64,000 nt of DNA from Cellulosilyticum sp. (GTDB lineage Bacteria; Bacillota; Clostridia; Lachnospirales; Cellulosilyticaceae): the NCBI GenBank assembly GCA_015058045.1, contig SVDC01000012.1, positions 1 through 64,000 on the forward strand. The letters are read 5' to 3'. Position 1 is the first letter of the stretch. Each line of letters begins with the position of its first letter. The position numbers were made by a program, and so were the translations under genes. Below, piece after piece: positions 34,375 to 44,117 of the stretch. A model generated the notes under the pieces. The model was not told where the DNA came from. It was given only the letters and a program-made list of their open reading frames with translations, and made no database searches.

Positions 34375-35546
34375 TATTTCCTTCCTCCTGGTGTATATCT
34401 TCTAAGTAGTGGTACATGCATTTTTAATACTTCTACTACTTTCTTTAAATCTTCAATTTGTGTATCATGCGCAAAAGAAAAACGAATGGCATGATCTAAT
34501 TGTTTAGGTGCATTCCCAATCGCAATGAGCACACCATCTTTTTCCTTCTTATGACTAGAACATGCAGAGCCTGAAGATACATAAATCCCTTCATTTTCTA
34601 ATACATGTAATAAGACTTCTGAACGTACATCCATAAAACCAATATTTAAAATATATGGTGCACTCTCCTCTAAATGTGGCCCATTAAGCCATGTATCTGG
34701 AATTTCACTAAGAATTGCCTCTGCTAAATAACACTTACATTCTTTCATATGCTCAAAAATTTCTTTTTGATGTGCAAAGGTAATCTCAGCAGCTTTTAAT
34801 GCCCCTGCTACACCTGGTACATTTTCTGTTCCTGAACGAATATTCTTTTGCTGTCCACCACCGTATACAAGACTTTGCATACGTACGGTTTTATTCTTAT
34901 ATAAAATGCCAACGCCACGTGGTCCATAAAATTTATGGGCACTACAAGATAAGAAATCAATTTTTGCACGTTTTACGTGAATAGGTAATTTCCCGAATGA
35001 TTGAACGGCATCTACATGAAATATAGTTTCTTTATTCTTTTCTTTAATCAGCTGTCCAATACGTTCAATAGGTTGAATCGTTCCAATTTCGTTGTTGACA
35101 TGCATAATACTAACTAAAATGGTTTGCTCATCAATAGCTTCTCTTAGCTCATCTAAGTTAATTTCACCTTTTTCATTAACACCAAGCGTTACTACTTCAA
35201 ATCCTTGGTCATTTAAATAATGAAATACTTCTTTTACAGATGGATGTTCAATGGCAGAAGTAATAATTTTATTTCCTTGTCTTCTATAGGCCATAGCTGC
35301 ACCTATAATTGCTGTATTATTACTCTCCGTTCCACCTGATGTATAAATAATTTCTTCCGGCAAAGCACCTAATTGACGTGCAAAAAATTGACTTGCCTCC
35401 TTAAGGATATTTTCTGCGTCCATACCTTTTTTATGCAATGAAGATGGATTTCCATAAGTATGTAGCATTGTCTCTGATACAACTCGTGCTACTTCATCAT
35501 AAGGTTTGGTTGTTGCAGCATTATCTAGATATATTTCTTTTGTCAT
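34374..35546 (-). CDS. iscS: Cysteine desulfurase (ThiI partner)
   Basis: The 390-residue PLP enzyme has IYLDNAATTKPYDEVA at the N-terminus, HVDAVQSFGK, PLP-lysine context SCSAHKFYGPRGVG (near 200), and the catalytic cysteine in YVSSGSACSSHKK (near 327). It releases sulfur from cysteine as a persulfide. The one-base overlap with thiI suggests it feeds tRNA thiolation (the NifZ/IscS-like role in Bacillus) rather than general Fe-S assembly; no iscU/sufU is adjacent. Gene naming (iscS versus nifS) is uncertain. Confidence 0.94.
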   Translation of the reverse strand: MTKEIYLDNAATTKPYDEVARVVSETMLHTYGNPSSLHKKGMDAENILKEASQFFARQLGALPEEIIYTSGGTESNNTAIIGAAMAYRRQGNKIITSAIEHPSVKEVFHYLNDQGFEVVTLGVNEKGEINLDELREAIDEQTILVSIMHVNNEIGTIQPIERIGQLIKEKNKETIFHVDAVQSFGKLPIHVKRAKIDFLSCSAHKFYGPRGVGILYKNKTVRMQSLVYGGGQQKNIRSGTENVPGVAGALKAAEITFAHQKEIFEHMKECKCYLAEAILSEIPDTWLNGPHLEESAPYILNIGFMDVRSEVLLHVLENEGIYVSSGSACSSHKKEKDGVLIAIGNAPKQLDHAIRFSFAHDTQIEDLKKVVEVLKMHVPLLRRYTPGGRK

Positions 35547-35627
35547 TTGAATCTCCCTTTTTCTGATACTCTATCCCTTTAGAACAATCCTATTGGTATA
35601 GACGTATCTTTCAAAATTTGGATATAT

Positions 35628-35652
35628 AAAAAATGAGGGAAATCCCCTCATT
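35628..35652 (-). terminator. Terminator after prmA-rsmE-cheY
   Basis: On the minus strand AATGAGGG and CCCTCATT (35632-35652) form a hairpin directly followed by a T-run and then TATA. It separates cheY from the iscS-thiI pair. Confidence 0.8.
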
Positions 35653-35653
35653 A

Positions 35654-36022
35654 TTATCTATTCATTACATTATAAATAGCTTGTAATACTCGTGTTTTTT
35701 CAAAAGGTTTCACAATAAAATCTTTTGCTCCCCTTTTAATGGCTTCAACAACTTTTGAATGTTGTCCCATTGCCGAACACATAATAATCTTGGAATTTGG
35801 ACTTACTTCTAATATTTTTTCAATAGCTTCAAGACCATTCATCTCTGGCATAGTAATGTCAAGTGTTACAATATCTGGTTGCAATGCTTTTGCCATTTCA
35901 ATTGCCTGCAAACCATTACCTGCTTCACCTAGAACAACGAACTCTGCTTCAGTAAGCAGTTTTTTAAGTACCGTTCTCATAAAAATAGCATCATCTACTA
36001 CCAAAAATGTAACCTGCTCCAT
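35654..36022 (-). CDS. Single-domain CheY-like response regulator
   Basis: The 122-residue receiver domain has FLVVDDAIFMRTVLKK with the acidic pair, phospho-acceptor Asp in IVTLDITMPEMNG (near 54), IIMCSAMG with the switch Ser, and FIVKPF with the conserved Lys. There is no output domain. The start codon directly follows the rsmE stop (no gap), so it is translated from the prmA-rsmE message. No chemotaxis gene or kinase is adjacent, so its partner is unknown. Confidence 0.92.
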   Translation of the reverse strand: MEQVTFLVVDDAIFMRTVLKKLLTEAEFVVLGEAGNGLQAIEMAKALQPDIVTLDITMPEMNGLEAIEKILEVSPNSKIIMCSAMGQHSKVVEAIKRGAKDFIVKPFEKTRVLQAIYNVMNR

Positions 36023-36763
36023 CTAAATCTCTCCCATCTCATACATGATATTAGCTAAAGTAACTAACCCTGCCGTCTCACTTCTTAAGATACGTTTTCC
36101 TAAAGTAATAGATTGTACACCATATTCTATTGCTAATGCCACTTCCTCTTCTGTGAATCCACCTTCTGGTCCAATAAATATACCAATGGACTTGGCATCT
36201 AAAGACTGTAAATATTCTTTAATATGATGAGCAGATTCATTTTCATATGGAATACATCCACAATCCAACTGGGTTTTGACAAACTCTAAAGCAGTCTGAA
36301 GAGTCATCGGCATAGTAACCTCAGGCACAATACCTCTTTTACTTTGTTTCGCTGCACTCTCTGCAATCTTTTGCCAACGTACAATTTTATTATTCAATTT
36401 ATTTTCCGATTCTAATTTTACCACACAACGTTTTGTTACAAGTGGAACAATCTTTGTAACACCAATTTCTACACTCTTTTGGATTACAAACTCCATTTTT
36501 TCTCCTTTTACAAGAGACTGAAACAAAACAGTATCTACAGCAGGTTCTGTGTGGTTATTCATATGATTTATAATTTGGGCCGTTACCATTTCTGTATTAA
36601 TTTCTTTTATTATACACTCATAGTCATTCCCTTGTCTATCGTTTATCAAAATTTCTTTTCCTATAGGTAATCTTAAGACATTCTTGATATGATTGACATC
36701 TGTGCCCTTAATCATAATGATATCACTTGACACATCCTCTGGGTTTACAAAAAACTTCGCCAT
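36023..36763 (-). CDS. rsmE: 16S rRNA m3U1498 methyltransferase
   Basis: The 246-residue SPOUT methyltransferase has the C-terminal knot signature IFIGPEGGFTEEEVALA and LGKRILRSETAGL, plus VQIITKRCVVK-like PUA-linked N-terminal sequence. It methylates U1498 of 16S rRNA. It lies 14 bases after prmA, the conserved order. Confidence 0.95.
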   Translation of the reverse strand: MAKFFVNPEDVSSDIIMIKGTDVNHIKNVLRLPIGKEILINDRQGNDYECIIKEINTEMVTAQIINHMNNHTEPAVDTVLFQSLVKGEKMEFVIQKSVEIGVTKIVPLVTKRCVVKLESENKLNNKIVRWQKIAESAAKQSKRGIVPEVTMPMTLQTALEFVKTQLDCGCIPYENESAHHIKEYLQSLDAKSIGIFIGPEGGFTEEEVALAIEYGVQSITLGKRILRSETAGLVTLANIMYEMGEI

Positions 36764-36777
36764 ATTTCACCTTTTCT

Positions 36778-37743
36778 TTATTTGATATGGGCTAAGATAG
36801 CTACCCAATCATTTTTCTCTGTAATTGATTCTACTTCAAATCCCACTTCCTCTAAGTGACCTTTTACTTCCTCTGCACGATCTCCAATAATACCAGATGC
36901 AACTAGTTTACCATCTATTTTAAGGAAACTTCTAAGCTCATGTTTCATGCCAATAATAACATCAGCTACAATATTAGCTACAACAATATCATATTTTTCA
37001 TGGCCAATTTTATTTTCTAAAACTTCGTCAGCCATAACATTTCCACAATATGCTGTATAACGTGCTTTGTCCATCTTATTTTGCTCAAAGTTTTCACACG
37101 CAATATCTACAGAGTTTTGATCAATATCTACTGCTGTTACATGATTTGCGCCTAACATTAAAGCTGCAATAGATAAAATACCACTACCACAACCCATATC
37201 TAAAACTTCGCAAGATGGCTTTACAATATTTTCTAGCTGCTCAATACAAAGTTGTGTAGTATAATGTTGTCCTGTACCAAAAGAAGAGTTTGGATCAATT
37301 TCAAGAATATGACGCTCGGTTACTTCATCATAAGTTTCCCATGTTGGCTTAATGACAAATTTTTCACCTACTGTAAAAGGCTTGAAATATTGTTTCCAGT
37401 TATTTGCCCAGTCTTCTTCCTTTACATTGCCTAATTCTAATCTTAAGCTACCATAGTCTACATTTTCTTCTTTTAATCTAGCTAACATATTTTTTATTTC
37501 AATAAAGGTTTCTTGACCTTGACTATTTTCTGCTAAATAGAACTTAATATTGGTTTCTACATTTTTTAAGTCTTCCATTGTAACATCCATGTAATCCCAG
37601 GTTTGTCCACGTAGGCTTAAAAAGTCTTCAAAGTCATCTGGATCTTCAATGACAAAACCTGTCACGCCCATTTGTAATAATATACCTGTAATTGTTTCAA
37701 GTCCTTGTTTGGACGTATAAATTGTTACTTCTAACCAGTTCAT
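36778..37743 (-). CDS. prmA: Ribosomal protein L11 methyltransferase
   Basis: The roughly 321-residue methyltransferase has the SAM motif VLDMGCGSGILSIAALMLGA (near 184), the preceding DPNSSFGTGQHYTT substrate block and VVANIVADVI after it. It trimethylates ribosomal protein L11. ATG at 37743 (MNWLEVTIY) follows GGAGATGAAAAC; a longer reading frame to 37803 is unsupported. It follows the heat-shock operon, as in most Firmicutes, but behind a terminator. Confidence 0.95.
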   Translation of the reverse strand: MNWLEVTIYTSKQGLETITGILLQMGVTGFVIEDPDDFEDFLSLRGQTWDYMDVTMEDLKNVETNIKFYLAENSQGQETFIEIKNMLARLKEENVDYGSLRLELGNVKEEDWANNWKQYFKPFTVGEKFVIKPTWETYDEVTERHILEIDPNSSFGTGQHYTTQLCIEQLENIVKPSCEVLDMGCGSGILSIAALMLGANHVTAVDIDQNSVDIACENFEQNKMDKARYTAYCGNVMADEVLENKIGHEKYDIVVANIVADVIIGMKHELRSFLKIDGKLVASGIIGDRAEEVKGHLEEVGFEVESITEKNDWVAILAHIK

Positions 37744-37942
37744 GTTTTCATCTCCATTTATGTTTAATAGTATTATTATAAAGGAATCCCATATTTTATT
37801 CAAGCTATACCCATTTTCTTACTTATCCATATAGCTTTTTTAACTTATTTATTTATTTCTCTCCCCTAATATCCATCTTTTATATACTTTCACTTATATA
37901 TTACATATATCTTTAACCTAAAAGATTTTTTATTTAAATAAA

Positions 37943-37967
37943 GAGGAGCTACATCCAGCAGCTCCTC
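37943..37967 (-). terminator. Terminator of the hrcA-grpE-dnaK-dnaJ operon
   Basis: GAGGAGCT (37943-37950) pairs with AGCTCCTC (37960-37967); on the minus strand it is followed by TTTATTT. Confidence 0.75.
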
Positions 37968-37990
37968 CTCATCTCATTTAGTTTTATGAA

Positions 37991-39145
37991 TTATTTATTT
38001 TTCTTAAAGAAATGTCCCCATCCCTTTTTTGACTCTTCGGCTTGTTGGCCGATTTCTGGTTCAAATTCTCTTAAGATTTCTTTTTGTTTCTCAGATAGAT
38101 TCTTTGGTACCACAATATAAACTTCTACATATTGGTCACCACGGTTCTTATTATTACGTAAGCTTGGAATACCTTTTCCTTGTAATCTAAATGTCGTAGA
38201 GGTTTGTGTACCTGGTTGGATAGAGAACTTCACATTACCATCTAACGTTGGAATTGAAAGTTCTGCACCTAATGCTGCTTGAACAAAGGAAATTGGCATA
38301 CGCATGTACACATCATTACCACGTCTTTCAAACACAGGGTGAGATGATACAGATACAGTTACTAATAAGTCACCTGCTGGTGCTCCTACATCCCCTGCTT
38401 CACCTTTTCCAGATAATCTAAGTGTTTGACCATGGTCAATACCTGCTGGAATGGATACGGTTACTTTTTTCACTGCGCGAACTTTACCATGTCCATGACA
38501 TGTATTACATGGGTCTTTAATAATTTTACCTTCACCACGACATGCATCACAGACTTGTTCTGATTGCATCATACCCATAATTGTACGTTGTTGAACCACA
38601 ATGCGACCTGTACCATGGCATTTACCACAAGTACTGGTTTCTGTTCCTGGTTTAGCTTTAGAACCATGACAAGTTGGACAGGTATCTGATGTATTGATAG
38701 AAATCTCTTTTTCACATCCAAAAGCTGCCTCTTCAAATGAAATTTGAATCGTTTGACGAATGTCAGCACCTGGTTGTGGGCCACGTGGTCTTCTACGTCC
38801 ACCGCCACCAAAGCCACCACCAAACATACCATTTAAGATATCGCTTAAATCAATGTCCCCATCAAAACCACCAAATCCGCCGAAGCCGCCACCAAAGCCA
38901 CCTGCACCGCCGCCGCCTTGTTCAAAAGCTGCATGACCATAACGATCATAAGCTGCACGTTTATCTGCATCACTTAAAACTTCGTATGCTTCTGTAATCT
39001 CTTTGAATTTTGCTTCTGCTTCTTTGTTATCAGGATTTGCATCTGGGTGATATTTTTTAGCTAATTTACGATATGCTTTTTTAATATCCGCATCACTAGC
39101 CGACTTAGATAATCCAAGAATTTCATAAAAATCCCTTTTATCCAT
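37991..39145 (-). CDS. dnaJ: Chaperone protein DnaJ
   Basis: The roughly 384-residue Hsp40 has the J domain with HPD ([10 protein letters not shown]), a Gly/Phe-rich linker, and four zinc-finger CxxCxGxG repeats ([32 protein letters not shown]), then the substrate-binding C-terminus. It stimulates DnaK ATPase and presents unfolded clients. ATG at 39145 lies after AAGGTGGTGACTCTT; GTG at 39157 is too close to the Shine-Dalgarno. Confidence 0.97.
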   Translation of the reverse strand: MDKRDFYEILGLSKSASDADIKKAYRKLAKKYHPDANPDNKEAEAKFKEITEAYEVLSDADKRAAYDRYGHAAFEQGGGGAGGFGGGFGGFGGFDGDIDLSDILNGMFGGGFGGGGRRRPRGPQPGADIRQTIQISFEEAAFGCEKEISINTSDTCPTCHGSKAKPGTETSTCGKCHGTGRIVVQQRTIMGMMQSEQVCDACRGEGKIIKDPCNTCHGHGKVRAVKKVTVSIPAGIDHGQTLRLSGKGEAGDVGAPAGDLLVTVSVSSHPVFERRGNDVYMRMPISFVQAALGAELSIPTLDGNVKFSIQPGTQTSTTFRLQGKGIPSLRNNKNRGDQYVEVYIVVPKNLSEKQKEILREFEPEIGQQAEESKKGWGHFFKKNK

Positions 39146-39233
39146 AAGAGTCACCACCTTTTTTATTTTTATTTAATCAATGTTATCTAATATAACCCAC
39201 ACCGAGTTACTTTCTTAATTATTTAACATAGAA

Positions 39234-39262
39234 ACAGTCAAAGAGGAATACTCTTTGACCGT
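39234..39262 (-). other. Intergenic hairpin between dnaK and dnaJ
   Basis: A 12-bp stem (ACAGTCAAAGAG with CTCTTTGACCGT, one G-U on the transcript) has a 5-base loop and is followed on the minus strand by GTTTC. It may act as a weak terminator or 3'-stabiliser that keeps dnaK above dnaJ. Confidence 0.6.
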
Positions 39263-39272
39263 CTCAATCATT

Positions 39273-41114
39273 TTATTCTTCTTTGAAGTCTGCGTCAATA
39301 ACATCATCATCTGCAGATTGGCCACCTGCATTCATGTCTGGACCTGCACCTTGTGCTGCTCCTGCTTGACTATATAATTTTTCAGAAATGCTATAGAATA
39401 CGTTTGTAAGCTCTTCTTTAGCTGCTTTAAGTTCTGCAACTTGCTCTTCTGTCATAGCACCAGCTACTGCTTTATCATTAAGATCTTTTAATTTATTAAG
39501 TGCTGTTTCTACTTTTGCTTTATCATCAGCTTCTAATTTGTCTTCCATATCTTTAATCATTTTTTCTGTTTGGAATACCATAGCATCTGCTTCATTTTTT
39601 GCATCAATAGCTTCTTTACGTTTTTTATCTTCAGCAGCAAATTGTTCTGCTTCTTTTACAGCTTTTTCGATTTCTTCATCACTAAGGTTTGTGCTAGCTG
39701 TAATTGTGATGTGTTGTTCTTTACCTGTACCAAGGTCCTTAGCAGATACTTTTACAATACCGTTAGCATCGATATCAAATGTTACTTCGATTTGTGGAAT
39801 ACCACGTGGAGCTGGCATGATACCATCTAATTTGAAGTTACCAAGTGTTTTATTGTCATTTGCCATTGGTCTTTCACCTTGTACAACGTGGATATCTACT
39901 GCTGGCTGGTTATCAGCTGCTGTAGAGAACACTTGAGATTTTTTAGTTGGGATTGTTGTATTTTTAGGAATAACTGCTGTAGCAACGCCACCCATTGTTT
40001 CAATACCAAGTGTAAGTGGTGTTACGTCAAGAAGAAGGATATCTCCTGAACCAGCTTCACCTGAAAGTTTACCACCTTGAATAGCAGCACCTACAGATAC
40101 ACATTCATCTGGGTTAATTCCTTTAAATGGCTCTTTTCCTGTAATACGTTTAACAGCATCTTGAACAGCTGGAATACGTGTAGAACCACCAACTAATAAT
40201 ACTTTGTCAAGTTCTGAAGGATTTACACCTGCATCATTTAATGCTGTGCGAACTGGTCCCATTGTTCTTTCAACAAGGTCAGCTGTAAGTTCATCAAATT
40301 TAGCTCTTGTAATTGTTACATCTAAGCTTTGACCACCAGCACAAATGAATGGAATTAATACGTTTGCACTTGTTTTTTGTGAAAGTTCTTTTTTAGCTGT
40401 TTCAGCAGCTTCTTTTAAACGTTGCATTGCAACTTTATCAGAAGAAAGATCAATACCTTCTTGTTTGTTAAATTCCTGTACTAAGAAATCAATGATTTTT
40501 TGGTCGAAGTCATCTCCACCTAAGTTGTTATCTCCACTTGTAGCAAGTACTTCAATTACACCATCACCGATATCGATAACAGATACGTCGAATGTACCAC
40601 CACCAAGGTCGTATACTAAGATTTTTTGTTCATGTTCGTTATCAAGACCATAAGCAAGTGCTGCTGCTGTTGGTTCGTTGATGATACGTTTTACATCAAG
40701 ACCAGCGATACGTCCAGCATCTTTTGTTGCTTGTCTTTGGCTATCTGTGAAGTAAGCAGGAACTGTGATAACTGCTTCTGTTACAGATTCACCAAGGTGA
40801 GCTTCTGCATCTGCTTTTAATTTTTGAAGGATGATTGCTGAAATCTCTTGTGGAGAGAATTTTTTATCATCGATTGTTACCTTATAGTCTGTACCCATGT
40901 GTCTTTTAATAGAAATAACTGTTCTTTCATGGTTTGTAACAGCTTGACGTTTTGCAACATCTCCTACAAGTCTTTCACCTGTTTTACTAAAACCTACTAC
41001 AGATGGTGTTGTTCTGTTTCCATCAGCGTTAACGATAACGACTGGTTTTCCACCTTCCATAACTGATACACAAGAGTTTGTTGTTCCTAAGTCAATACCA
41101 ATAATTTTACCCAT
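39273..41114 (-). CDS. dnaK: Chaperone protein DnaK
   Basis: The 613-residue Hsp70 has the nucleotide-binding signatures [31 protein letters not shown] (read [16 protein letters not shown]) and [14 protein letters not shown], and the substrate-binding domain with a C-terminal tail rich in G/A and ending [27 protein letters not shown] precedes ATG. It lies between grpE and dnaJ in a CIRCE-controlled operon. Confidence 0.99.
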   Translation of the reverse strand: MGKIIGIDLGTTNSCVSVMEGGKPVVIVNADGNRTTPSVVGFSKTGERLVGDVAKRQAVTNHERTVISIKRHMGTDYKVTIDDKKFSPQEISAIILQKLKADAEAHLGESVTEAVITVPAYFTDSQRQATKDAGRIAGLDVKRIINEPTAAALAYGLDNEHEQKILVYDLGGGTFDVSVIDIGDGVIEVLATSGDNNLGGDDFDQKIIDFLVQEFNKQEGIDLSSDKVAMQRLKEAAETAKKELSQKTSANVLIPFICAGGQSLDVTITRAKFDELTADLVERTMGPVRTALNDAGVNPSELDKVLLVGGSTRIPAVQDAVKRITGKEPFKGINPDECVSVGAAIQGGKLSGEAGSGDILLLDVTPLTLGIETMGGVATAVIPKNTTIPTKKSQVFSTAADNQPAVDIHVVQGERPMANDNKTLGNFKLDGIMPAPRGIPQIEVTFDIDANGIVKVSAKDLGTGKEQHITITASTNLSDEEIEKAVKEAEQFAAEDKKRKEAIDAKNEADAMVFQTEKMIKDMEDKLEADDKAKVETALNKLKDLNDKAVAGAMTEEQVAELKAAKEELTNVFYSISEKLYSQAGAAQGAGPDMNAGGQSADDDVIDADFKEE

Positions 41115-41133
41115 AACTTATTTCCTCCTATTA

Positions 41134-41694
41134 TTAATTAGCCACTTTAACTAAACTATGTCTAATTACTTTTTCTTTATATAAATAACCTTTTTGAAGC
41201 TCTTCAGCAACTATATTTTCTCCCAGTGTTTCATCATCTATGTGCATAATCGCATTGTGAAGATTTGGGTCAAATTCTTTACCTACTGCTTCGATTGGTG
41301 TCACATGCAATTTTTCAAATAAGCCCATCATTTGTTTGTAGATCATTTCAACACCTGCAAAAAGTGCTGTATCTGTTGATTCTACTTTTAAGGCTCTTTC
41401 AAAATTATCAATAATTGGTAACATTTCTGCTACTGTGTTGCTTACAGCATAATCATAAGAGTCAGCTTTTTCTTTTTCACTACGTTTTCTGTAGTTATCA
41501 AACTCAGCCATTAAACGTTGCCATCTATCTAAGTATTCAGCTGCTTTAGCTTCTGTTTCTGCTAATTTTGCTACTTCTGCATCTTCTTGTACCTCTTCGG
41601 TTACTTCTTCTGCTGTTTCTAAAGTCACATCATCTGCTGCTACTTCTTCAACTTGTTCTTCTTGAACTTGCTCTAAATTTTGATTTTCTTCCAT
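41134..41694 (-). CDS. grpE: Nucleotide exchange factor GrpE
   Basis: The 186-residue protein has a very acidic N-terminal tail (QEEQVEEVAADDVTLETAEE), a long coiled coil and the GrpE core (RWQRLMAEFDNYRKRSEKEK; FDPNLHNAIMHIDDE; GYLYKEKVIRHSLVKVA). It releases ADP from DnaK. Start ATG at 41694 follows AAAGGGTGAAACC. Confidence 0.96.
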   Translation of the reverse strand: MEENQNLEQVQEEQVEEVAADDVTLETAEEVTEEVQEDAEVAKLAETEAKAAEYLDRWQRLMAEFDNYRKRSEKEKADSYDYAVSNTVAEMLPIIDNFERALKVESTDTALFAGVEMIYKQMMGLFEKLHVTPIEAVGKEFDPNLHNAIMHIDDETLGENIVAEELQKGYLYKEKVIRHSLVKVAN

Positions 41695-41730
41695 GGTTTC
41701 ACCCTTTCGCCTAAGTTATAGAGACTCTAT

Positions 41731-42765
41731 TTAGTGTCCTAATTCCTTGAGCATATTTGTTATATGATAAGATACATATTCTAATACTGAAACAACTTGA
41801 TCATAATCCATGCGTGTTGGTCCAATAATCCCAATATTTCCTATAGCATGTTCTCCAATCCTATAACTTGTAGAAACAACACTATAATCTTTCATCGGCG
41901 TTAAAACATTTTCTTCACCAATTCGAATGGTTACCGTATTCGGTTTAGATTGATCAAGAATCTTTCTTAGATATGGTTTTTCTTCTAACAACTGAAGTAA
42001 TGTTCTTGTTTTGTCTTTATCATCCATTCCATTGAAGTCCAGAATATTATTAGCACCGCGAATATAAATTTCCGGTGAATCTTCTTGTTTTAAAGTATGA
42101 TCTATTGCCTGTAGCACGCTACCTGCAATATCACCATATTCTTTCATCTTATCTTCAATAGAAAACTTAAGTTGATTCAGACTAAGTTGGCTTAATGTGC
42201 TACCTTTGATGGTTTCATTAAGGATATTTGTTAAAGCCATACACATATTAAAGTCGATTGCCTTTGGTGTAGGAATAACATAATGCTTCACACTATTTGT
42301 ATCAGTTACAACAACACACGCAACAGAATAATCATCTACTGGCACAAGCTGAATATGCTTGATTCTAACTTGTGAAATAGGTGGGGTCATTGCAATAGTT
42401 GCACAATTTGTGAGCATTGCAACAAGCTTTGCTGTTTCCTCAACCAAAGTATCTACGTGATTAATCTTTTCTTTAATTAAATTCGTAATGACTTCTTCTA
42501 CTTCAGGATTAATGTTTGCACGCTTCATCATGCCATCTACATACATCCTGTATCCTTTATCAGAAGGAATACGTCCAGCAGAAGTATGAGGTTGTAAGAT
42601 TAAGCCAAGCTCTTCTAAGTCCGCCATTTCATTCCGAATAGTAGCTGAACTAATGCCCAAGTCATACTTCTTAGAAATGGTTCTAGATCCAACCGGATCT
42701 CCGGTTTCTATATAATCGCGAATGATGGCTTCAAGAATTTTTATCTTTCGCTCGTTCATCTCCAT
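41731..42765 (-). CDS. hrcA: Heat-inducible transcription repressor HrcA
   Basis: The 344-residue repressor binds CIRCE. The N-terminal winged helix contains GDPVGSRTISKKYDLGISSATIRNEMADLEELG, followed by QPHTSAGRIPSDKGYRMYVD, a GAF-like middle and the C-terminal IGIIGPTRMDYDQVV. It shuts off its own operon until heat shock titrates GroEL. It is first in the operon, 22 bases after the CIRCE. Confidence 0.97.
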   Translation of the reverse strand: MEMNERKIKILEAIIRDYIETGDPVGSRTISKKYDLGISSATIRNEMADLEELGLILQPHTSAGRIPSDKGYRMYVDGMMKRANINPEVEEVITNLIKEKINHVDTLVEETAKLVAMLTNCATIAMTPPISQVRIKHIQLVPVDDYSVACVVVTDTNSVKHYVIPTPKAIDFNMCMALTNILNETIKGSTLSQLSLNQLKFSIEDKMKEYGDIAGSVLQAIDHTLKQEDSPEIYIRGANNILDFNGMDDKDKTRTLLQLLEEKPYLRKILDQSKPNTVTIRIGEENVLTPMKDYSVVSTSYRIGEHAIGNIGIIGPTRMDYDQVVSVLEYVSYHITNMLKELGH

Positions 42766-42786
42766 CGAATCACTTCCTTCTTTTTG

Positions 42787-42813
42787 TTAGCACTCACCAA
42801 ACCCGAGTGCTAA
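42787..42813. promoter_or_regulatory. CIRCE operator
   Basis: TTAGCACTC (42787-42795), 9 bases, GAGTGCTAA (42805-42813): a perfect 9-9-9 CIRCE inverted repeat just downstream of the promoter and before hrcA. Confidence 0.98.
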
Positions 42814-42823
42814 CTATGAGTAA

Positions 42824-42852
42824 AAGATATCACTATTTTTTTCTATTGTCAA
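42824..42852 (-). promoter_or_regulatory. Sigma-A promoter of the hrcA operon
   Basis: TTGACA (42847-42852), 17 bases, TATCTT (42824-42829) on the minus strand, with the CIRCE at the expected start-site position. Confidence 0.87.
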
Positions 42853-42911
42853 TACATTTTTATATTTTTTATCTTGTATTTTTTCTTTCTAAAAAAGAAC
42901 ATCATGTTATA

Positions 42912-42960
42912 AAAAGCCCCCTCTCTTTATATACTGAATATCCAGTTATAAAGAGAGGGA
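42912..42960 (-). terminator. Terminator of the lepA-hemW transcript
   Basis: CCCTCTCTTTATA (42920-42932) pairs perfectly with 42948-42960, with further ACTG/CAGT pairing in the loop; on the minus strand GGCTTTTTA follows. Confidence 0.88.
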
Positions 42961-42974
42961 TTCTTCTTTCTTTA

Positions 42975-44105
42975 TCATAGGAAAGAAGAGAATATTTCAT
43001 TACAGACATCTAATCCATAATGGCTTAAATAAATTCTCTTCTTATCATGTACCAATGCACCTTGTGATATCCACTTTTTAAGCTGGGAAGGATATGTGTC
43101 CCATATAGATTGTCCAAATTTCTTTTCAAAATCCGTCTCATCAATTCCTTCAATAAGTCGTAGCCCTAAAAAGAGATATTCTTCCATCATCATCTTTTGC
43201 GTTAAAATTTCTTCATCATGACGAAGCAAGCTTAAATCTCCTGCTGCCACTACATAGTTTTCTAGATTTTCTTCATTGTAAAATCGTTTACCTTCAAACA
43301 ATGAATGTGCACCTAAACCAAGTCCTATATACGGCTCACACTGCCAATATACTAGATTATGCTGACAACGATGTCCAGGCTTTGCCCAATTTGAAATTTC
43401 ATATTGCTCGTAGCCTTGTGTTTTCAAATAATCTTGTGCATAGTGATACATTTGACGATCTAATATTTCAGATACCTCTTCCATTTTACCTTCATTATAT
43501 AAATCTCCAAAGTGGGTACCTTCTTCTATAATAAGGGCATATACCGACAAATGTTCTAGATTATAAGTGGATATGATTTCTAATGTCTCTTTAAATGCTT
43601 CAAAACTTTGTCCAGGTAATCCAAACATCAAATCCGTATTAATATGCCATGCAGTATGGCTGCGAATTAATCTAATACTTTCCTCCCAATCCTCAAAGCG
43701 ATGTAGTCTTCCTATAGCTTTTAATAAGTCATTATGAGTAGACTGGAGTCCTAAGCTAATTCTAGTAATCGGATACTGCTTTAATACTTCTATCTTTTCT
43801 AATTCAATGGTACCTGGATTGGCTTCAATCGTCCATTCACAGTCTATTTCTAATTTAAAATGTGTTACAATTGCCTTCATTAACCGATCCAGTAAAAAAG
43901 GTGGCAGCACTGTTGGCGTGCCACCACCTATAAATATAGATTTTACTGAGGTTCCTAATGGCAAACTTTCACTAGTCTTTTCAATTTCTTGAATAAGTGC
44001 TTCTATATAACGCTCCTGCTCTTTTTGTCTTGGAAAAGATAAAAAGTCACAGTAATAACATTTAGAAGCACAAAAAGGAATATGAAAATAAAGTCCAATT
44101 TGCAT
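42975..44105 (-). CDS. hemW: Radical SAM heme chaperone HemW
   Basis: The 376-residue protein has HemN/CPO-like radical SAM cysteines CASKCYYCDF near the N-terminus, IFIGGGTPTVLPP, EANPGTIE, RISLGLQS and a C-terminal wing. HemW-type proteins (with the lepA neighbour) are heme chaperones rather than coproporphyrinogen dehydrogenases. It lies 12 bases after lepA, the standard pairing. Any CPO activity is unlikely, since the characteristic HemN N-terminal arm is missing. Confidence 0.93.
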   Translation of the reverse strand: MQIGLYFHIPFCASKCYYCDFLSFPRQKEQERYIEALIQEIEKTSESLPLGTSVKSIFIGGGTPTVLPPFLLDRLMKAIVTHFKLEIDCEWTIEANPGTIELEKIEVLKQYPITRISLGLQSTHNDLLKAIGRLHRFEDWEESIRLIRSHTAWHINTDLMFGLPGQSFEAFKETLEIISTYNLEHLSVYALIIEEGTHFGDLYNEGKMEEVSEILDRQMYHYAQDYLKTQGYEQYEISNWAKPGHRCQHNLVYWQCEPYIGLGLGAHSLFEGKRFYNEENLENYVVAAGDLSLLRHDEEILTQKMMMEEYLFLGLRLIEGIDETDFEKKFGQSIWDTYPSQLKKWISQGALVHDKKRIYLSHYGLDVCNEIFSSFL

Positions 44106-44117
44106 GTTTGTTTTCCT

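Noticed and set aside
38880..38930. Repetitive GC-rich stretch inside dnaJ
   Set aside because: It encodes the normal Gly/Phe-rich linker of DnaJ, not a tandem-repeat element.
39538..39936. Long open frame on the plus strand opposite dnaK
   Set aside because: The frame lies fully inside dnaK on the other strand, has no ribosome-binding site or homology, and has the serine/alanine-rich composition typical of antisense shadows.
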